DNA from: Rhodovulum sulfidophilum
GTDB taxonomy: Bacteria > Pseudomonadota > Alphaproteobacteria > Rhodobacterales > Rhodobacteraceae
Direction: 5' to 3'
Assembly: GCA_003241785.1 (NCBI GenBank)
Contig: QFPW01000004.1
Location: forward strand, 1-64,000
DNA: 64,000 nucleotides
Part shown: piece by piece, positions 35,691 through 44,737 of the stretch
Layout of the letters: the number at the start of each line of letters is the position of its first letter
Numbering within the stretch: the stretch's first letter is position 1
The notes under the pieces: generated by a model
The model's input: the letters and a program-made list of their open reading frames with translations, nothing else
What the model was told of the DNA's origin: nothing
Database searches by the model: none
Made by a program: the position numbers and the translations under genes

Positions 35691-36236
35691 ATAGCCCGCA
35701 GACCTCACAATGCGCCCCCGACGCGCGATACCGGCCCCCGTGTGAACGACCGCATCCGCGCCCCCGAGATTCGCCTGATCGGCGCCGAGGGCGAGAACAT
35801 CGGTGTGATCACGCCGGAAAAGGCGATGGTGCTCGCGGAGCAGGCGGGCCTCGACCTCGTGGAGATTTCCCCGAACGCCGTGCCGCCGGTGTGCAAGATC
35901 ATGGATTTCGGAAAGTACAAGTACGAAACCCAGAAGAAGGAATCCGAGGCGCGCAAGAAGCAGCACGTCATCGAGATCAAGGAAATCAAGTTCCGCCCGA
36001 ACACCGACACGCATGACTATGACGTCAAGATGCGCTCGGTCTTCAAGTTCCTCGAGGGCGGGGACAAGGTGAAGGTGACGCTGCGGTTCCGGGGGCGCGA
36101 GATGGCGCATCTCGAACTGGGGCGCAAGCTTCTCGAACGCGTGGCGGAAGACGTGACCGAGCACGGCAAGGTCGAGGCGATTCCGCGTCTCGAGGGCCGG
36201 CAGATGGTCATGATGATCAACCCGACCCGACACTGA
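35691..36236 (+). CDS. infC: Translation initiation factor IF-3 (non-canonical ATA start proposed)
   Basis: 181 residues from the proposed start. The N-domain has RVNDRIRAPEIRLIGAEGEN and DLVEISPNAVPPVCKIMDFG; the C-domain has IEIKEIKFRPNTDTHDYDVK and KVTLRFRGREMAH. No ATG, GTG or TTG lies at a sensible distance: TTG 35625 precedes the terminator hairpin and GTG 35742 would cut into the conserved N-domain. An AAAAGGAT ribosome site at 35674-35681 points to ATA 35691 (then ARRPHNAPP). infC is known to use rare AUU-type starts that allow IF-3 to repress its own translation, so this fits. The rpmI and rplT genes that often follow are absent. Confidence 0.9.
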   Translation: MARRPHNAPPTRDTGPRVNDRIRAPEIRLIGAEGENIGVITPEKAMVLAEQAGLDLVEISPNAVPPVCKIMDFGKYKYETQKKESEARKKQHVIEIKEIKFRPNTDTHDYDVKMRSVFKFLEGGDKVKVTLRFRGREMAHLELGRKLLERVAEDVTEHGKVEAIPRLEGRQMVMMINPTRH

Positions 36237-36272
36237 ACTGGCCCCTCCGGGATGGGGCGCCCCCCGTCCGAC

Positions 36273-36296
36273 ATCCGGCGCCCGGGGGCGCCGGAT
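36273..36296 (+). terminator. Terminator after infC
   Basis: An 11-bp stem ATCCGGCGCCC/GGGCGCCGGAT (36273-36283 with 36286-36296), 37 nt after the infC stop. No U-tract. Confidence 0.6.
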
Positions 36297-36376
36297 CGCG
36301 CGGCGCGGGGCACCGACCCGGAGAAGACCCCAATGCCCCGCCTGCCCGGCGCCGGCTCCGAATCGGAGCGCGCCCG

Positions 36377-37771
36377 ATGACCCTCCTCCAGCCGCTTTCG
36401 CGCCCCGAGGCGACCGCCGCCGAGACCCTGCTCGGGCGGCTCGCCCGCAACTGGCTGGCGCTGCTGCATCTCTCCTGGCCCGTGGTGCTGAGCCGCGCCG
36501 GGCTCGTCATCCTCGTCCTGACGGCGATCGTGCTGGTCGGGCGGCATGACACGCTGGCGCTCGCGCATCTTTCGCTCGGCAACGCGATCTTCTTTCCGCT
36601 GGTCGTGACCGGCGTCGGCGCGATGGTGGGGATCATCTCGCAGACCGCGCGGGAAAAGGGAGCGGGATCAACGGATTTGCCGGCGATCTTCCTGCGCGGC
36701 ATGGGCTGGGCGCTGGTGGTCGGCGGCGTGATCAGCGTGCTCGTCTACAACGCTGAGCCCGCGCTGCGCCTGATCGGCCACGAGCCGGCGATGGCCGAGG
36801 CGGCGGGCCGCGTCGCCCGCCTGCTCGCGCCCGGGGCGCTGTTCCAGGTGCTGTTCGTCGCGGCGGGCTTCTATCTCGAGGGCACCGGGCGGATGAAACC
36901 CGGCCTCGTCGCGATGATCGCCGCCAACCTCGTGAACCTCGCGCTCTGCCTCGCGCTCGTGGGCGGCCGCTTCGGCCTGCCCGCGCTCGGCGCCGACGGC
37001 GCGGCGATCGCGGGCACGATCGCGCGCTTCGTGATGGCGGTCGGGCTGATCGGCTGGATGCTGACCCTGCCGGAGTTCCGCGCCTATCGCGGCCGCCGCG
37101 GTGGCTTCTGGGGCCCGGGCGGCTGGGCCGCCGGCGCGGAGATGCGGCGGATCGGGATCGCGGGCGGCGCGGCCTATTGCTTCGAGACCTTCGCCTTCGC
37201 GGCCATGGCGCAGGCCGCGGGCCTGCTCGGCGCCTCGGCGCTCGCGGCCTACACGATCCTGCACAACGTCGAGGCCACCGTCTTCATGATCGCGCTCGGC
37301 CTCTCGGTCGGCACGGCGGTGCGCGTGGGACAGGCGGCGGGCGCGGACGACGTGGTCGAGGCCCGGGCCGCCGGCGTCGCCGGCGTGCTGGCCGCGATGG
37401 CGCTGATCGGGCTCGTCGGGCTCGGCCTCTGGATGGTCGCGCCGGCGGTGATCGCCTTCTTCTCCAACGACGCCGCGCTGATCGCGCGCGCGGCGCCCCT
37501 GATCGCCATCCTCGCCGTCACGATGATCTTCGACGCGGCGCAGGTGGTGCTCGGCCAGTCGACGCGCGCGCTCGGCGACAGCTGGGGCACGACGCTGATC
37601 TTCTTCGTCGCCTTCTGGTGCGTGATGGTGCCGGTCGGGCTCGCGCTCGCCTTCTGGACCGATCTCGCCGAGGCGGGCCTGTTCCTCGCGACCGGCCTCG
37701 GCTGCGTCACGGCGGCGGTCCTGCTCGGGCTGCGGCTGCGGACCCTGCTCGCGCGCCGGGCGGCCGCCTGA
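36377..37771 (+). CDS. MATE family multidrug/toxin exporter
   Basis: 464-residue inner-membrane antiporter with twelve hydrophobic segments in two similar halves. The N-half begins LLHLSWPVVLSRAGLVILVL; the mid-protein repeat is AAYTILHNVEATVFMIALGL followed by SVGTAVRVGQAAG, typical of MATE proteins. The substrate is unknown. Its stop overlaps the acyltransferase start (TGATG at 37769), so the two are co-translated. Confidence 0.9.
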   Translation: MTLLQPLSRPEATAAETLLGRLARNWLALLHLSWPVVLSRAGLVILVLTAIVLVGRHDTLALAHLSLGNAIFFPLVVTGVGAMVGIISQTAREKGAGSTDLPAIFLRGMGWALVVGGVISVLVYNAEPALRLIGHEPAMAEAAGRVARLLAPGALFQVLFVAAGFYLEGTGRMKPGLVAMIAANLVNLALCLALVGGRFGLPALGADGAAIAGTIARFVMAVGLIGWMLTLPEFRAYRGRRGGFWGPGGWAAGAEMRRIGIAGGAAYCFETFAFAAMAQAAGLLGASALAAYTILHNVEATVFMIALGLSVGTAVRVGQAAGADDVVEARAAGVAGVLAAMALIGLVGLGLWMVAPAVIAFFSNDAALIARAAPLIAILAVTMIFDAAQVVLGQSTRALGDSWGTTLIFFVAFWCVMVPVGLALAFWTDLAEAGLFLATGLGCVTAAVLLGLRLRTLLARRAAA

Positions 37772-38661
37772 TGGCCGGGCCCAAACCCCGCTGGGCGAGC
37801 TATCTCGCCTATCTGCCGCAGGCGGCGCTGCTTGGCGTCTTCCGCGCGCTGCCCGCCGGCCCGCGCGGGCGGCTCGCCTCGCGCGTCGGACGCTTCGCGG
37901 TGAACCAGGTCCCGCGGCTCCGGAACCGGATCGAGGGCAACCTCCGGCTCATCTTCCCCGAGCGGGACGCGGCCTGGCGCCACGCGGTCCGGCAGGGCGT
38001 CGGCGACAATTTCGGGCGCACCATCATCGAGACGATGACGATGCGCGATTTCCAGCGCCAGGCCAGCTGGACCGAGCCCGAAGGCCCCGGCTGGCAGGCG
38101 ATGCTCGACTCGCTCGCCGCCGGCAAGGGCGTCTTCCTCGTCTCGGGGCATTTCGGCCAGTGGGAGGCGGTGCGCGGCCTGCTGCTGAGCCGCGGCATCG
38201 AGACGGGCGGGGTCTTCCGGCCGATCAAGAACCCCTATCTCAACGCCGACTACACCGCCTGCCTCGAGGCGGGCGGCAAGCCAATGGTCGATCGGGACAA
38301 CGCGGGCATGCGCGCGATGATCCGGCACATCCGCGGCGGCGGGATCATGTCGATCCTGATGGACCAGTACACCAAGCGCGGCCATGAGATCGATTTCCTC
38401 GGCCATCCGGCGCCGAGCGGCACGATGATCGCCGAGCTCGCGGTAAAGTACGACCTGCCGATGATCCCGGCCTATGGCACCCGCCAGCCGGACGGCCGGA
38501 TCCGGATCACCTTCGAGGCGCCGATCCCGCGCGGCACGGCGGTCGAGATGACCGAGGCCGCGGCGGCGAGCCTCGGCGCGCGGGTGCGCGCGACACCGGG
38601 CCAGTATTTCTGGCTGCATCGCCGCTGGGTGAAGGTGTTTCCCGACCAGGCGGGCGCCTGA
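37771..38661 (+). CDS. LpxL/HtrB-type lysophospholipid acyltransferase
   Basis: 296-residue membrane-associated acyltransferase of the lipid A secondary acylation family. The HX4E catalytic motif is His127 and Glu132 in SGHFGQWEA, with a hydrophobic N-terminus (YLPQAALLGVF) as anchor. Further family blocks are GGVFRPIKNPYLN, MDQYTKRGHEIDFLG and PGQYFWLHRRWK-like WLHRRWVKVF at the end. It is coupled to the MATE gene. It may place a second acyl chain on lipid A or act on another lipid such as ornithine lipid; sequence alone does not decide. Confidence 0.87.
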   Translation: MAGPKPRWASYLAYLPQAALLGVFRALPAGPRGRLASRVGRFAVNQVPRLRNRIEGNLRLIFPERDAAWRHAVRQGVGDNFGRTIIETMTMRDFQRQASWTEPEGPGWQAMLDSLAAGKGVFLVSGHFGQWEAVRGLLLSRGIETGGVFRPIKNPYLNADYTACLEAGGKPMVDRDNAGMRAMIRHIRGGGIMSILMDQYTKRGHEIDFLGHPAPSGTMIAELAVKYDLPMIPAYGTRQPDGRIRITFEAPIPRGTAVEMTEAAAASLGARVRATPGQYFWLHRRWVKVFPDQAGA

Positions 38662-38681
38662 GCCCGGCGCGGCGTCTCGGG

Positions 38682-39377
38682 CTATTCGACCACGGCGGCG
38701 TTCAGGATCGGCCCGAGCCCGTCGGTCTGGACCAGGACCGCGATCGGACCCTCGGGCACCGCGTCGAGGTCGAGTTCGACCTCGCCCGTCCCGTCCCATT
38801 CGCCGACCGTCGACCAGCCGGTCACGATGTTGGTGTAGCGCACCGTCTTGCCGAGATTGGCCCCGCCGCCGATCGCGACCTCGGCGGTGGGCATGTAGGT
38901 CACGAGATGGATATCGGCCTCGCCGACCGGCCCTTCGACCGGGGCGACGTTGATCCGGAGCGCCTCGCCCAGCCGCTCGACGCTGAGCGAGACCGGCGCC
39001 ACCTCGGCGCGATGCGCCTTGATCCGGTCGGCGATCGTCGCGCCGTCGCGGCCGATCAGCATGTCCTCGCCCTGGATGATCATCTGCGGCGTGAAGAGCG
39101 TGCGCTGGCGCATGACCCGCGAATAAGCCTTCTGCCGCTTGTCGTTGAAGCGCCGGCCGAAGGTGTCGGGCCAGCCGATGTAGTCCCAGTAGGTGACGTG
39201 CAGCCCGAGCGCGATCACGCCCTCCTCCTCCGCCAGCCCGGCGAAGAGCTCGTCGGCGGGGGGACAGCTGACGCAGCCCTGGCTGGTGAAGAACTCGACC
39301 ACGACCGGGCTGTTCTGCGCCACCGCGAGTCCCGGGGCGGCGATGAAAAGCGACAGAACGCAGACGAGCAGACGCAT
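38682..39377 (-). CDS. DUF1223 secreted thioredoxin-fold protein
   Basis: 231 residues with a clear signal peptide (LLVCVLSLFIAAPGLAVAQ). The mature protein begins VVVEFFTSQGCVSCPPAD, a thioredoxin-like strand with a CxxC pair (Cys-Val-Ser-Cys), then HVTYWDYIGWPDTFG and QRTLFTPQMIIQG, all diagnostic of DUF1223. The function is unknown; a periplasmic redox role is plausible from the fold. Convergent with the acyltransferase gene, 20 nt apart. Confidence 0.9.
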   Translation of the reverse strand: MRLLVCVLSLFIAAPGLAVAQNSPVVVEFFTSQGCVSCPPADELFAGLAEEEGVIALGLHVTYWDYIGWPDTFGRRFNDKRQKAYSRVMRQRTLFTPQMIIQGEDMLIGRDGATIADRIKAHRAEVAPVSLSVERLGEALRINVAPVEGPVGEADIHLVTYMPTAEVAIGGGANLGKTVRYTNIVTGWSTVGEWDGTGEVELDLDAVPEGPIAVLVQTDGLGPILNAAVVE

Positions 39378-39500
39378 CGAATTCCCCGGGAAAGCCTCAT
39401 GTAACTAAGGCGATCCCGGCGCCGGGTTCCAGTCAAGCCTTCGCGATCTTTCGCCGGCGTTGCGCGCGGGCCACGCGGCCGCCGCCCCGGGCGCGCGCCC

Positions 39501-39806
39501 TCAGATCGGCGCGCGATCGAGCTGCGACGGGCTGGCCTCGGTCTCGACCGGCTGCTCCGCGCCGCGCCCGGCTTCGGGCGGCAGGTCGGGCGCGGCCGCG
39601 CGCTCGCCCGCGGGGTCGGCGAGCATGGCGGGGCTTTCGGGCTCCGGCTCGGGCGTCGTCGCGCGCGCGACGCGCTCCTCGGCCTCGATCTCCAGCCGCG
39701 CCTCGTCCCAGTGCCGCGCCGCCGCGCCCTCGGGCCGCCCTTCCCGCTCCCAGATCTCGTGCGCGCGGGCGCGGATCCGGTCCTCGATCGCTCGTTCGTC
39801 GGTCAT
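39501..39806 (-). CDS. DUF2934 small acidic protein
   Basis: 101 residues. The N-terminal 40 match DUF2934 (IRARAHEIWEREGRPEGAA, then HWDEARLEIEAEE), a short helical domain of unknown function widespread in alphaproteobacteria. The rest is Pro/Glu/Ala-rich and probably disordered. No signal or membrane segment. Stand-alone gene, divergent from the histidine kinase. Confidence 0.85.
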   Translation of the reverse strand: MTDERAIEDRIRARAHEIWEREGRPEGAAARHWDEARLEIEAEERVARATTPEPEPESPAMLADPAGERAAAPDLPPEAGRGAEQPVETEASPSQLDRAPI

Positions 39807-40054
39807 TTCCGTCCTCCCTCGGGGGCGCGCCGCCTGGGCCGCGCCCCGTGCCCCTCAAACGCGTCCGCCGGCGCCGGGTTGCGCGCGGCGCCGCGACAAA
39901 GGATCGCGCCACGGCGCCGCGCCGCCGGGGGTGGCCGGGCCCGGCCCCACTCGGGACTTGCCATCCGCCCGTGGCTGAGGGATGCCATGAGGCGTCGCGT
40001 CGCGCGCCGCCCCGGGGCGACGCCGGTCTTTCGTACCAGAGGGATGATCGTGCC

Positions 40055-42091
40055 TTGCCCCGTTCCGTGATCGACCCGCACGCGCTGATCCTGACCAGCA
40101 GCCCCCGGGAGAACGAGGTCGCCCGCGCGCTGCTCGCCGAGATCGGCATCGCCGCGAAGCTGCCGGCCGACGTCGCGACCTTCGCCCGGATGCTCGCCGA
40201 CAACGTGCTGTTCGCGGTGATCGCCGAGGAGGCGCTGCGCGACGTCGATCTCGACGCCTTCGCGCGCTGGACCCACGAGCAGCCGAGCTGGTCGGACCTC
40301 AATTTCCTGCTCCTGACGCGGCATGGCGGCGGGCTGGAGCGCAATCCGCTCGCCGAGCGGCTGTCCGAGGCGCTCGGCAACGTCACCTTCATCGAGCGCC
40401 CGTTCCACCCCACGACCTTCGCCAGCGTCGCGCGGACCGCGCTCAAGGCGCGCAACCGGCAGTACGAGGGCCGCTCGGCGATGGAGAAGCTCGCCGAGAC
40501 CGGCGAGCGGCTCGCGACCGCGCTGATCGCCGGCCGGCTGAGCGCCTGGGAGCTCGACCTCGACACGATGGACCTGACCGTCACCGACGACCTCCGGGCG
40601 GTGTATGGCTACGCGCCCGAGCAGCATTTCGACTACGAGGTGCTGCTCGCCTGCATCCATCCCGAGGATCGCGGCCGGGTGGTCGAGGCGATGCTGCGCG
40701 TCGCCGACGGCGCGGATGTCGCGGTCGAGTACCGCACCTCCTGGCCCAATGGCGAGCCGCACTGGGCCGAGACCCGGGCGCGGCTGGTCCGCACCCGCGG
40801 CCGGCGCAAGCTGGTCGGCGTCTGCTCGAACGTGACCGAGCGCAAGGTCGCGGAAAGCGCGCTGCGCAGCGCGAACGAGACGCTCGAGGCGCATGTCGCG
40901 GCGCGCACCGCCGAGCTCGAGGCGGCGCACCGGATGGCGCTCGACCAGATCACCCAGCGCGAGGCGGCCGAGCGGCGCCTCCGACAGTCGCAGAAGATGG
41001 AGATGATCGGCCAGCTCACCGGCGGCGTCGCGCATGATTTCAACAATCTTCTCATGGCGGTCCTCGGCAATCTTGATGTGCTGCGGCGGCATGTCGGCGA
41101 GGATCCGAAGGCGCGGCGGCTGATCGACGGCGCGATCCAGGGCGCGCAGCGCGGCGCCTCGCTGACCCAGCGCCTGCTCGCCTTCGCGCGCCGCCAGGAT
41201 CTCTCGATCGCCGCCACGGATCTCTGCGAGCTGGTGCGCGGCATGGTCTCGCTGATCGAGCGCACCATCGGCCGGACGATCGAGCTCCGCGTCGAACTGC
41301 CCGAGGCCCCGGCCTGGGCCGAGGTCGACGCCAACCAGGTCGAGCTCGCGCTCCTCAACCTCGTCGTGAACGCCCGCGACGCGATGCCCGACGGCGGCGT
41401 GCTCACCGTCTCGATGGATGTCGGCCCCGGGCCGGAGGGCGTCGAGGGCCGCTTCACCCGGCTCGCGGTCGCCGATTCCGGCACCGGCATGGACAAGGCG
41501 ACGCTCGACCGCGCGACCGAGCCCTTCTTCACCACCAAGGGCGTCGGCAAGGGCACCGGCCTCGGCCTCTCGATGATCCTCGGCCTGACGCGCCAGCTCG
41601 GCGGCGAGCTCCGGCTCTCCAGCGCCGAGGGGGCCGGCACGCTGGTCGAGCTGTTCTTCCCGGTGGCCGAGGCGGCCGCGCGCGCCCCCGCGCCGGAGGT
41701 GGCCGCGCCGCCCGCCCCGGCCGAGCCGCGACGGCTCCGGATCCTCGTGGTCGACGACGACGCCCTGATCGCGATGAGCAGCGTCGACATGCTCGAGGAC
41801 CTCGGCCACGAGGTGCTCGAGGCCAATTCCGGCGAGGCGGCGCTGCGGCTCCTGCGCGACGACGCGGGCGTCGACCTGATGATCACCGATTTCTCGATGC
41901 CGCGGATGAACGGCGCCCAGCTCGCTCAGGCGGCGCGGGCCCTCCGCCCCGAACTGCCGATCATCCTCGCCACCGGCTACGCCGAACTGCCCCCCGGGGC
42001 CGAGATCGACCTGCCCCGGCTCGGCAAACCCTACGACCAGCGCCAGCTCGAGACGCAGATCGACGCGCTCCGGCTCGGCGCGCGGCCCTGA
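40055..42091 (+). CDS. Hybrid sensor histidine kinase with degenerate N-terminal receiver
   Basis: 678 residues, no membrane segment. About 8-135 resembles a receiver domain, but the acidic pocket reads TSS and the phosphoacceptor position reads AEEA. A PAS domain follows (about 160-262; WELDLDTMDL, IHPEDRGRVVEAM, VCSNVTERK), then a coiled coil, the H-box GGVAHDFNN with His327, and the ATPase domain (NLVVNARDAM, DSGTGMD, GTGLGLS). A C-terminal receiver has VVDDDA, Asp612 and Lys658. The start is uncertain: TTG 40055 has GAGGGA 10 nt upstream; GTG 40067 is possible. A GH3 glycosidase starts 2-14 nt downstream. The stimulus is unknown. Confidence 0.88.
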   Translation: MPRSVIDPHALILTSSPRENEVARALLAEIGIAAKLPADVATFARMLADNVLFAVIAEEALRDVDLDAFARWTHEQPSWSDLNFLLLTRHGGGLERNPLAERLSEALGNVTFIERPFHPTTFASVARTALKARNRQYEGRSAMEKLAETGERLATALIAGRLSAWELDLDTMDLTVTDDLRAVYGYAPEQHFDYEVLLACIHPEDRGRVVEAMLRVADGADVAVEYRTSWPNGEPHWAETRARLVRTRGRRKLVGVCSNVTERKVAESALRSANETLEAHVAARTAELEAAHRMALDQITQREAAERRLRQSQKMEMIGQLTGGVAHDFNNLLMAVLGNLDVLRRHVGEDPKARRLIDGAIQGAQRGASLTQRLLAFARRQDLSIAATDLCELVRGMVSLIERTIGRTIELRVELPEAPAWAEVDANQVELALLNLVVNARDAMPDGGVLTVSMDVGPGPEGVEGRFTRLAVADSGTGMDKATLDRATEPFFTTKGVGKGTGLGLSMILGLTRQLGGELRLSSAEGAGTLVELFFPVAEAAARAPAPEVAAPPAPAEPRRLRILVVDDDALIAMSSVDMLEDLGHEVLEANSGEAALRLLRDDAGVDLMITDFSMPRMNGAQLAQAARALRPELPIILATGYAELPPGAEIDLPRLGKPYDQRQLETQIDALRLGARP

Positions 42092-42105
42092 GGATGGGGC
42101 GCGGC

Positions 42106-44349
42106 ATGACGCGGCGGGGGATCCTGGCGGGAATGGCGGCTTCGGGGCTCGCCGCGGCGCTGCCGCGCCTCGCCGCGGCGGAGGTGGCGCGGGTCGCGGA
42201 TCTGGTCGCGCGAATGACGGTCGAGGAGAAGGCGGGGCAGCTCACCGTCCTCAACGATCCGTTCCGCTGGCGCCCTGGCGGGGTCAATCCCGGCGACTTC
42301 GACGCCGACCAGAACCGGACCGCGGCGGAGATCCGCGCCGGAAGGCTCGGCGCGCTCTTCAACGGCGTCGGCGCGGCGGGCGCGCGCGTGGCGCAGCGGA
42401 TCGCGGTCGAGGAGAGCCGGCTCGGCGTCCCGCTCCTCTTCGCGGCCGATATCCTGCACGGGCTGCGCACGATCTTCCCGGTTCCGCTCGCCGAGGCGGC
42501 GAGCTTCGATCCCGGCCTCGCCGAACGCACCGCGCGGGCGGCGGCGCGCGAGGGCGGCGCCTCGGGCATCCACCAGACCTACGCGCCGATGGTCGACGTG
42601 GCGCGCGACCAGCGCTGGGGCCGCGTGGTCGAGGGATCGGGCGAGGACGTGCTGCTGAACAGCCTCTTCGCCGCCGCGCGCACCAAGGGCTTCCAGGGCG
42701 CCGACCTGCGCGACCCCCTGTCGCTGGTGGCGACGCCGAAGCATTTCGCCGCCTATGGCGCGGCCGAGGGCGGGCTCGACTACAATTCGGCCGAGATCTC
42801 GGAGCGGGTGCTGCGCGAGGTCTACCTGCCGCCGTTCCGCGCCGCGCTCGACGCCGGCGCGCTCTCGGTCATGTCGGCCTTCAACACCGTCGACGGCGTG
42901 CCCGCGACGGCGAACCGCGCGCTTCTCACGGGAATCCTCCGCGAGGAATGGGGGTTCGAGGGCTATGTCGTCGGCGACTATACCGCCGATATCGAGCTCG
43001 TCGCGCATGGCGTCGCCGAGGACGGGCGGGATGCCGCGCGGATCGCGATCCTCGCCGGGCTCGACATGGTGATGATGAGCGACCTCTACGTCGCGCACCT
43101 GCCCGGCCTCGTCGCTTCGGGCGCGGTGCCGATGGCCCGGCTCGACCAGGCGGTCACCCGCGTGCTCTCGGTCAAGACGGCGCTCGGCCTCTTCGAGGAT
43201 CCCTATCGGGGGACCGATCCGGAGGTCGAGCGGCGCGAGATCGGCGCCGCGGATATCCGCGCTCTGGCCCGGGAGGCGGGGACGCGCTCGGCGGTGCTGC
43301 TGCGCCACGAGGGCGGCGTGCTGCCGCTCCGCCGCGACCAGCGGATCGCGCTGATCGGGCCGCTCGCGCATGCGAGCGTCGACGCGGCCGGACCGTGGTC
43401 GATCTTCGCCGATCACTCGGCGGTGGTGACGATCGAGGCGGGCCTGCGCGCCGGGCTCGACGATCCCGCGCTGCTCACGGTCGCGCGGGGCTCGGAGGTC
43501 GAGGCCGAGCTGCCGGGCGGGATCGCCGAGGCGGTGGCGGCGGCCGAGGCGTCGGAGGTGATCGTGCTCGTCGCGGGCGAAAGCGCGCTCATGTCGGCCG
43601 AGGCGCAGTCGCGGGTGACGATCGACGTGCCGGCGCCGCAGCGGGCGCTCGCCGAGGCGCTGGCCGCGACCGGCAAGCCGATGGTGGTGCTGCTGAAATC
43701 CGGCCGGGCGCTCGAGCTCTCGGGCGCGATCGCCGAGGCGGACGCGCTGCTCGCGATCTGGTTCCTCGGCTCCGAGGAGGGCAACGCGGTCGCGGATCTG
43801 CTGTTCGGCGCGGTGGCGCCCTCGGGGCGGCTGCCGGTCAGCTTTCCGTTCCGCTCCGGCCAGCAGCCCTATTACTACGCGCATCGCGCCACCGGCCGGC
43901 CCGAGACGCCCGGCAGCGCCGCCTACAAGGCGCGCTACCGCGAGGCGCCGAACCGGGCGCTCTACCCGTTCGGCCACGGGCTCGGCCTGTCGTCGGTCGC
44001 CTATTCGGCGCCGGTGCTGTCGGGCGAGGTGCTGGACTGGGACGGCGAGATCACCGCGCGGGTGACCCTGACGAACACGGGCGACCGCGATCATGTCGAG
44101 GTCGCCCAGCTCTATGTCCATGACCGGGTGGCGGAAGTGGCGCCGCCGGTGCGGCTCCTGAAGGCGTTCGAGCGGATCAAGGTGCCGGCCGGCGGGACGG
44201 CCGAGGCGCGGTTCACGCTGCGGCGCGCGGATCTGACCTATCTCGGGCCGGATGGCGCGCCGAGGACGGAGCCGGGCAGGTTCGATCTCTGGATCGCGCC
44301 CGACGCCGAAAGCGGGACGCCGGCGGGCTTCCGTCTCGCGGCGGGATAA
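42106..44349 (+). CDS. bglX: Periplasmic beta-glucosidase (GH3)
   Basis: 747-residue glycoside hydrolase family 3 enzyme. MTRRGILAGMAASGLAAALP followed by RLAAAE is a twin-arginine-like signal. The TIM-barrel domain has LLFAADILHGLRTIFPVPLA, ATPKHFAAYG, MSAFNTVDGVPATAN and the nucleophile Asp291 in GYVVGDYTADIELVAHG. The alpha/beta sandwich follows (AVLLRHEGGVLPLRR, VIVLVAGESALMSAEAQSR) and a fibronectin-III-like C-terminus (VTLTNTGDRDHVEVAQLYV). That is the BglX layout. ATG 42106 is preferred; ATG 42094 adds MGRG. It probably shares a transcript with the sensor kinase just upstream. Confidence 0.92.
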   Translation: MTRRGILAGMAASGLAAALPRLAAAEVARVADLVARMTVEEKAGQLTVLNDPFRWRPGGVNPGDFDADQNRTAAEIRAGRLGALFNGVGAAGARVAQRIAVEESRLGVPLLFAADILHGLRTIFPVPLAEAASFDPGLAERTARAAAREGGASGIHQTYAPMVDVARDQRWGRVVEGSGEDVLLNSLFAAARTKGFQGADLRDPLSLVATPKHFAAYGAAEGGLDYNSAEISERVLREVYLPPFRAALDAGALSVMSAFNTVDGVPATANRALLTGILREEWGFEGYVVGDYTADIELVAHGVAEDGRDAARIAILAGLDMVMMSDLYVAHLPGLVASGAVPMARLDQAVTRVLSVKTALGLFEDPYRGTDPEVERREIGAADIRALAREAGTRSAVLLRHEGGVLPLRRDQRIALIGPLAHASVDAAGPWSIFADHSAVVTIEAGLRAGLDDPALLTVARGSEVEAELPGGIAEAVAAAEASEVIVLVAGESALMSAEAQSRVTIDVPAPQRALAEALAATGKPMVVLLKSGRALELSGAIAEADALLAIWFLGSEEGNAVADLLFGAVAPSGRLPVSFPFRSGQQPYYYAHRATGRPETPGSAAYKARYREAPNRALYPFGHGLGLSSVAYSAPVLSGEVLDWDGEITARVTLTNTGDRDHVEVAQLYVHDRVAEVAPPVRLLKAFERIKVPAGGTAEARFTLRRADLTYLGPDGAPRTEPGRFDLWIAPDAESGTPAGFRLAAG

Positions 44350-44390
44350 GGGCGCGGGGTCTGTTCAGCGCGGCGCTGGACCGGAGCGTC

Positions 44391-44473
44391 GTCCCCGGGC
44401 CTGACCCGGGGCCTCGACGTCTTCGAACGGTGGCTCACCCGGGGTCGAGGTCCCGGGTCAAGCCCGGGACAGC
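44391..44473. repeat. Family A dispersed palindromic repeat, copy 4
   Basis: 83-bp element after bglX. The left end is CCCCGGGCCTGACCCGGGG with GCCTCGA tag; the right end is TCGAGGTCCCGGGTCAAGCC followed by CGGGACAGC. Ends are nearly complementary. The rest of 44350-44529 shows no gene. Confidence 0.8.
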
Positions 44474-44529
44474 GCCGGGTGAACGCAGTGTTCGAGCCCG
44501 GGACGGCGTAGCTCCGTGGCCGCGAGACC

Positions 44530-44688
44530 TCAGGCCCGGGCGACGCGGGGGAAGGCCTCGGGGTCGATCCCGAGGGTCCGGAGATCCCGGCTCCGCGGCG
44601 TCCGGCCGATCTCGACCGCGCCGGCGACGCGCGCGGCGCTGCGCAGCACTTCGATGAGAGTCACGGCGGAACGGACGAGGCGCGGCAT
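44530..44688 (-). CDS. 52-residue small protein, LGIDPEAF motif
   Basis: A short reading frame of 52 residues: a basic N-terminus with a hydrophobic, helical stretch (MPRLVRSAVTLIEVLR through AARVAGAVEIG), then RTPRSRDLRTLGIDPEAFPR. The ending with a conserved-looking DL..LGID pattern recalls the small DUF1127-like proteins of alphaproteobacteria, which are involved in phosphate and carbon homeostasis. AGGGAG lies about 11 nt upstream of the ATG. I am fairly confident it is coded, because the DLRTLGID pattern is unlikely by chance, but family assignment is tentative. Downstream of tctA, same strand. Confidence 0.5.
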   Translation of the reverse strand: MPRLVRSAVTLIEVLRSAARVAGAVEIGRTPRSRDLRTLGIDPEAFPRVARA

Positions 44689-44737
44689 GGTCTTCGGGCT
44701 CCCTGAGCGAAATGGGTGTTCGACAGAGAACCAGTTA

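Noticed and set aside
36237..36376. rpmI/rplT ribosomal protein genes after infC
   Set aside because: No reading frame of that kind is present; a terminator and then the MATE gene follow.
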